A stretch of 64,000 bases of DNA from Ampelocalamus luodianensis (Eukaryota > Streptophyta > Magnoliopsida > Poales > Poaceae): the NCBI GenBank assembly GCA_036346255.1, contig CM070628.1, positions 22,893,840 through 22,957,839 on the forward strand, written 5' to 3'. Position 1 is the stretch's first letter, and every line of letters begins with the position of its first letter. A program made the translations under genes and the position numbers. The notes beneath the pieces were generated by a model. That model was not told where the DNA came from, searched no databases, and saw only the letters and a list, made by a program, of their open reading frames with translations. This document shows, piece after piece, positions 58,158 to 64,000 of this stretch.

Positions 58158-60476
58158 TGTAATACCCCGAAAGTGTGTTAAGCGATTAGTTGGGAGAGAT
58201 TAATTTTTATTTCGGGAGAGGTCGATTATTCGGGGAAGGATCAAACGGAACGTCGGGAGGGACTAATTGGATTGTTGTCAGTGCTGCAGTTTTTGAGGGG
58301 GGAAAGAGCAATTTGGCGGCAACTTGGGCCTGGGCCATGGCCCATCTGGGTGGCCGGCCAAGGGGCTCCTCCCCAAACCCTAGCCTACTCCCCTCCCTCC
58401 CCTTTCCTCCTCCCACTCCCAACCGCCGCCTCCTCTCTCTCCCCTCTCCACCTCTCCACCTCCCTTCCACCCTCCCTTGTGCCCTCTCCATCTCCCACCA
58501 CCTCCATTGCTGCTGTCCAAGGAGGAGAAGGAGCCCCTTGCAGCCGGCCAAGGAGGAAGAAGAAGGAGAAAAGAAGAGAAAGAAGGAGAAAAGAAGAGAA
58601 AGAAGGAGAAGAAGAGAAGGGAAGAAGAGGGAGAAGAAGGGATCCGCAGCGAAAGCGTGGTGGTCTTCATCCCCGCTGCGTGCTCTCTTCGTTTCGGCAA
58701 GGGTAACCCCTGGTTCTTTGCTTTAGGTCATTTTCTAGTTGTCTAATTTTCGGGTGTCAGTTCGTCGGTATTCTGCAGCAGTGAAGTTTGTCGGTTTTGA
58801 TTAGGTTAGAGGCAGATTTGGGTCTGGGTGTCTCCTAGAAAGTTGTAGCTATCGTAGTTACCTTTCATTTCCGACAAGAATCAAGTCATTCGGACTTCGG
58901 TAGCCAAAGTTATGAATTTATTAGTACTTCTGTGTTTCTGGAGAGAAGCAGATTTGCTAGTGTTAGTTAACCTGATTGAAGCGCTTATTTAGAGGGGTTT
59001 CCAGAGGGTCTCACCATAACGACAAATGAGGCTAATCCTCTTAGCTTTCAGGGAAGCTAAAGATCTCTGAATTCGGACGAACGTAGAGAAAGTTATGATA
59101 GTGTCTTTGTCGCTGTCCAGAAACCCGACGTGAAATGTTTGCTCTGATTAATTAGATTGGTAGGTCTGGTAGATGGCCGAATCAGAGGGTCTCCCCAACT
59201 AAGTTTATTTAGACATTTCAATTACCTTTTCAGATTGTCCAAGATAATCCTATTTGGACTCCTGAGCAGAAAGTTATGGATTTTTGAAGTCTGCTGTCCG
59301 CAGTGACCGTTCGCTAGAAATTAGAAAAGCTAGACGTGATAAGAAGATTAGCGATTTCGATTGTAATGTGATGTATGATTTTGGTCCAGTATGTTATTCT
59401 TATTTTGGGGTTATCTTCTTGTCCAGGTGGCAGCGAGATCCCAAGGGCAGCACCCACTTCACCCGTCCGCTCTCGCGCGGTTGAGGCAAGTATTCGGTCT
59501 ATGTGTAGAATTGGTTGCATGTCATGATTGGTTGGTGTATTGTTCATCAATGCCATGTGAATGTGTTGTGGAGATGATTCTAGTTGTGTTGATGCTTGCG
59601 AATTATGTTTAAGGTTCCTTCATGATGCTATTGTTTACATACCCTGACTACATATTGAGTTATGATATTGAAAATATGATGTTGTAGTATTTATGCATGT
59701 TGGAGCATATCGAGGCTTGGTCACGTGGTGACCAAGAGTTTTTTGTTGAGGTCCCCGTCATTGTAATGACAGCTTGAGGTCCCCGCATTCATGGAATGTG
59801 GGCAATGGATACAGAGGTCCCCGCCATTGTGATGACGGCAAAGGTCCCTATACATGTGATGTATAGGCTTTGGTCCTCGTGCGAGAGGGCACGTGCATGG
59901 GTAATCATTGACGGATGAATACCCGCATTACACGTAAAATGCGGCGAGATAAAGATCAAAGTGTGCATAGCATTATCATCATGTAAATATTTGAAATGTC
60001 TTAACGGTGTTGAATAAAGTTGTTTTTAGATGTTATGTCTATGTGAATGTTGCAACCTTGTTGATACTTGTCGAGTCGTATGGCTCACCCTTGCTTTGTT
60101 TTGTTATAGGTACTTCGGCAAGAACGCCATGCATGGGAGGAGTAGGCATTGAAAGCACGCACTACCTCACCACATTTATGCAATTGCTATTTAGTTTCAC
60201 CTCGAATAAATAACCGTGTGGAGACTATCTATGGATGTTTTATGATGTTGGTTGTTGGATTATTCATAGTCATGAGAATGATGTTAATTGTTTACAATCG
60301 TTAGATTATTTCTTATGCTTGAAAGATTTGGATTATAGAAATAATAATAAATGCCATGGTCATCCGTTAATACCTCGATTTTGTTGTTCATACAAAGGAA
60401 GTTCATCGAAAAATTTATAGAATGTTCGTTGGTTTAATTCTTGTAATATTCTAGGCTCATGTGGAGTCGTGTTACA
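58158..60476 (+). repeat. 5' LTR of the long-LTR element
   Basis: It starts TGTAATACCCCGAAAG and ends GGAGTCGTGTTACA. A GC-rich leader with a purine-rich (GAA/GAGAAA) run at 58550-58640 comes first; overlapping ORFs there are not supported as genes. The hairpin array is at 59716-59893 and a GAG...CTC hairpin near 60068-60088. Confidence 0.87.
59716..59893 (+). other. Tandem array of six short hairpins in the LTR
   Basis: The second copy of the array at 6554-6732. Units: CTTGGTCAC/GTGACCAAG (59716-59736), CGTCAT/ATGAC (about 59756-59770), CCCGCATTC/GAATGTGGG (59782-59802), CCCGCCAT/ATGACGG (59819-59838), CTATACA/TGTATAG (59848-59866) and CGTGC/GCACG (59878-59893). GAGGTCC spacers are kept. 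Confidence 0.85.
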
Positions 60477-60479
60477 GCT

Positions 60480-60492
60480 TGGTATCGAGCCA
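60480..60492 (+). other. primer-binding site, variant
   Basis: TGGTATCGAGCCA lies 3 bp after the LTR. It resembles the initiator tRNA-Met site TGGTATCAGAGCC with part of CAGAG shortened. Primer identity is inference. Confidence 0.75.
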
Positions 60493-63400
60493 GTTGTAGG
60501 TCCGTGGTGACTAGATTAATTAAAATTTGCTAATGGCTAATCAACTTAAAAATTTGACACACTAGTGCACGAGGATGGGGATGGGCAAAGCATTGCATTT
60601 ACGCTTCCGCTTTATCTTATTGTTGATTGCTGATTTGATTTGAGTATGACCGCTCATTAAGTGACTATATGAGTATTATGTGTGGGGATAACCCATGTTG
60701 AGAGGTTGAGGTCGTGTTGTGGCTCTCGCCTTTACCAAGCTACACCCTCGTCGTAGTTTGATAATAGAGATTATCATTAGAAACCGTTGTTCTCTTCCTT
60801 GAATTTAATTTGGTCACTCTTGTCCAGTTGGGTTTGACGAATCTTTCTTCTGTTAGTAGTTTTATTCATGTTGATATGTTTCCATTGGCTTGATTTGTTC
60901 AAGAAAGCAATCATTGTTTCCCAACCGATGAGTTATTCTTGCGGTGGTGAACTTGGTTGATTGTCAAGTTTGACCTTTATATTGAGATATGTCTTTCTCA
61001 TTAGAAAGTATGACCCATTTATTCGCTTGATGTTTTGGTTAATGAAAGTTTCCTTTGTAAGTCCTTCAAGACGTGGAGGCTTTGACTTAATGAATCTCTT
61101 CTGGTATTTTGGGTGTTAAAGTTGAACGGTTCTCTTTATGAAAGAAAATGTTAAACCTTTTAGCGTTGTCTTCTCGTGGTTAAGTCGAGGTTCTAAACAA
61201 AGTAGTTGATGGATATGATATGAGTTATCAAGGTGTGACTGTAGTGTAGTGCATAATAAATCCTAACTAGTATCCTTGCGAGTGAAATTGATTAAGTTGA
61301 TGTTGTCCTCTAGCGCTTCTTGAGGAGCCGTGATCAGAGTATGACCACACTTAATTGGAATCAGAGAGTTATTAAGAAGTGTGGAAGATTGATGAAAGGT
61401 TGACCCTTAGAATTGTTTAGTTTGCTAAACTTGTTGGAATATTTGGTCTCAATGGATTAATGAAGTCAGGGAAGGGAAAGTTGAGGAGTTGCTAGATTAA
61501 TTACCCTAGTAGATATTAATCTTGGAGTTATATTTTTCTAAAGATACTTGGTGACCATATATAGCTGCTAGATATATATATTTCTTACCATGATTAATTG
61601 TTGGATTTGTGTACAAAAGATTTAAAGGATTGAGTATCGGTGGATCTAGAATTATGGGGGAAGTTATGGATAATTCTTCTATATAGAATGATGTCATGAA
61701 ATTGGTTTTAGTGTTGTTGATACTTTTGGTTGATGGAATATTTGATTCTTGAAATTTTAGTATGATTTTGCACCAAATTATGAACATGAGATGGAACGTT
61801 GAATATGTGGTTGCACATATTCATGTGATTTAGAAAGGAAAAGTAGGTAGCATCTAGATTTTCATGATGAAGCCAGTTGATAACAACAATGGTTGGAGTG
61901 CAATTGTTGTGTGTTGAAGTTTGGTGTTGAGCATCGCTAAGAGTTAAATTGATATGATTTAATAGATGGCTTATGCTTACATGATTGTAGAATTGTCGGA
62001 TGATAGCATGTCATTGATGAAAGGGTTTTGGTAAAACCTTTTGATTTGTGTAGTAGACCTCCGCTAGAATAAAGTGGTTGTTGTAGTGAGGTTGTAACGC
62101 TTTTGGTGGACTCTCAATAGGAGATGAGATGATAAAGTAGTATGGATTAGTTTGTTAAGTTTTGGAGAGTCAGATAATGGAAGAGTTGACGATAACGAGT
62201 CTTGTTAAGGGTAGATCATTCTTGATGTTAGTAAGATTATCTGTAAGAGATTGTGACTTGTGTGTGTGGTGATGATTCTTTTAGAAATAAAGTAACTGGA
62301 TAGTCTTTCATAATTTTGATCTAGTGAAAGTGTTTCAGTTTTGCGCTTGTGATCAGTGGACCTCATGCGTTATGTGGTGATTGAGGTTGTTTCAAGCAAA
62401 GTGATATGATGAAAGATTTTATTGGCTCTTGAGTGGTTCCTGTGATTTGGGTTTTAAGAGCTTATCATGTTTAAGTCGGCAAAGTGACATAGCAATCACA
62501 GAGAATAACTATCCTTGTTAAAGGAAGGAGAGAAGTTAAGTGCTTGAGATTTAAGTCATTTCGCAACTTGCGCTTATTTGAGTATACTTAAACCTTATGC
62601 GTTCCATAAGAGTTTATCAATTTTCAAAGGCAATACCCTTTTCTTTTTGGGGTTCGATCTTCCCTTCGTGTGGGACTTGTGCCCTCAATCGTTGACTTTC
62701 TTTGTTGTCCGAGTTCTTTGCCAATCGACTATTTCCCTTGGTCCTCTGCTCACCGCGAGTGGTAGATGTTTCTATGTGGTGAAAATTATTTTCATTTGTC
62801 TTTCTTTTGAGAAGGGATTCATTGATTCGTTTCACAAGGGTCTTTCGAAGTGTTTATTCTATGAAGTTGTGAAACTTTGGGTTGGAAGTTATTCGATGAG
62901 CATTGGAGGATGAAATAGTTTCATAATATAGTTCTTTGAGAGAAGTTTATCTCAATAGAAGATTGTCTTTGGAGGTTAAACTGATTGCATTGTTACAACT
63001 AATAGAACCTATAGTGATTGTGATCCAAGATCTTTTGTTCACTTCGGGTGGAACATTAGAATTATCAAAAAACATGGAAATCTTGATCAACTATATAGAG
63101 TATCGCAATTTGGTAGTATTGCGAGGTTGCGAAGGATATTCTTGATGGTGTGGTTTAATGAGAGGGGATTACAAAGTAATCGAATCGTCATGTCGATTAA
63201 TGAGATAGACGGGATGGTTGTATTATTGCCGGAAAGACTTGGACTTAGTAAGTAACTCTTTAAGAGTTAGAATCTTTATAAAGATAATTGGGTCAAGAAG
63301 ATATTTTCATGTTGATGTTAATGCGCGAGTATGTATGGACTGTGAGAATTTTAGGATTTTAATCTGAGGTTTTCCTATCTTCTTTATGAGAAGTTCATTG

Positions 63401-64000
63401 TAGGAGTTTTGGAGTTTAATTTGGGCCTTGCATTATTTTTATGCTAGAACTTTGGTCGCCCAATGATTATGTGTAGAGGAAGTAGATTAAGGGTGTTAGT
63501 AGATTAAGGGTGAATTTCGAACAATAGGATGATGGTTGATAGAACCCTTTTGATGAAGTATATGAATGTGATAGCTGGAATTCCAAGTTGTTTATTCCTA
63601 AAAGATTGAGGTGATGTGATTGCGTGTGTGATCTATTTTGAGATGCATTGGAAGTCATCTGTCAAATTAATCATGTCGATAGAGGAGTTGTTGAGAGAAA
63701 GTTTTGGTGGAGTCGTTAGAGCCTTTATACAGAGGTGTGGATGATGTATTTCGACTTGAGCGTAACGTTGAGAATGTCAAGTTAAGAGAGATGAGTTAGT
63801 GTGCTATGCGCTGAACTGAAATTCCAAAGTTGAGAGAGATTTTAGTCCTAAAAGAGAAACTGATAAATCGTTGTTTCCTCAAGAAGTGAATCGTTTCCTT
63901 GATTCTCGTTTGAGTTTTGTGTTGTTGACCAATGTCTTTCGTAAGTTGAGTTTGACTTGATTTTGGTATGTGTGGTTCTTATCGGTTCAGGAAGAATAAA
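60493..64000 (+). other. Interior of the long-LTR element, no recognisable coding sequence
   Basis: 3.5 kb, AT-rich and rich in TTG/GAT words on the plus strand. The longest open stretches (such as 62578-62913) show no family features, and no gag, protease, RT or integrase motif is readable in any plus-strand frame. It may be a LARD-type interior or a very decayed gag-pol. Confidence 0.5.

Larger units (their letters stand above)
58158..64000 (+). mobile_element. Long-LTR gypsy-type retrotransposon, 5' part (same family as the solo LTR at 5942-11655)
   Basis: It inserted into the copia RT after TCTAT (58153-58157; the partner duplication is outside the window). A 2319-bp LTR is followed by a primer-binding site and at least 3.5 kb of interior, which continues past the window end. 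No gag or pol motif was found in that interior, so it may be non-autonomous. Confidence 0.82.

Noticed and set aside
58190..58726. 178-codon plus-strand ORF with a basic tail
   Set aside because: It starts inside the inserted LTR and its Lys/Glu/Arg tail is only the GAA/GAGAAA-rich run read as protein.

Overview
The window is nuclear DNA from a plant, almost certainly a grass (Poaceae): it consists of nested LTR retrotransposons of types typical of grass genomes (Tat-like Ty3/gypsy with an antisense ORF, SIRE-like Ty1/copia, BARE/Angela-like LTRs, several long-LTR gypsy-type families), plus a PIF/Harbinger transposase remnant, a small hAT element and a long foldback element. I found no intact host gene, rRNA, tRNA or organellar insert. 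Almost every coding segment has stops, frameshifts or insertions, so this is old intergenic, probably heterochromatic, DNA.

Layout. 1-29277 is one minus-strand Ty1/copia element (its 3' end lies beyond base 1) cut apart by later insertions. A 16.6-kb Tat-like gypsy element (1553-18122, + strand) sits in its protease/integrase junction. Inside the reverse transcriptase of that gypsy element lies a solo LTR (5942-11655), and inside that a second solo LTR (7599-11030): four levels of nesting. A further solo LTR (18947-27000) sits in the copia gag and carries a gag-only, non-autonomous LTR retrotransposon (19664-25146). A 572-bp hAT element (27996-28567) sits in the copia 5' LTR. Target-site duplications (TSDs) are visible for each complete insertion and fix the order of events.

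29278-43.3 kb: a long-inverted-repeat (foldback, Mutator-like) element whose left tip was split by an unusual LTR element with about 4-kb LTRs and only 1.9 kb of non-coding interior (29793-39660); then an LTR-like fragment of related type (about 40283-43330). 43.7-45.3 kb: a BARE/Angela-like solo LTR. 45.3-48.6 kb: unassigned, AT-rich sequence with a degenerate duplication and a 15-bp minisatellite. 48.6-50.2 kb: a decayed PIF/Harbinger transposase gene with a recognisable intron. 50.2-52.2 kb: degenerate tandem repeats, LTR-derived sequence and a gypsy gag fragment. 52198-58157: the 5' two-thirds of a SIRE-like copia element, interrupted in its reverse transcriptase by another long-LTR element (58158 to past the window end).

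Most interesting: (1) a tandem array of six small hairpins in one LTR family, with compensatory changes between its two copies; (2) a second hairpin, GAG[T/C]AC...GT[A/G]CTC, kept about 230-410 nt from the LTR 3' end in several LTR families; (3) the gag-only element; (4) the 4-kb-LTR element whose LTR copies differ mainly at CAG/CTG sites; (5) the split foldback; (6) the multi-exon-like antisense ORF in the Tat element.
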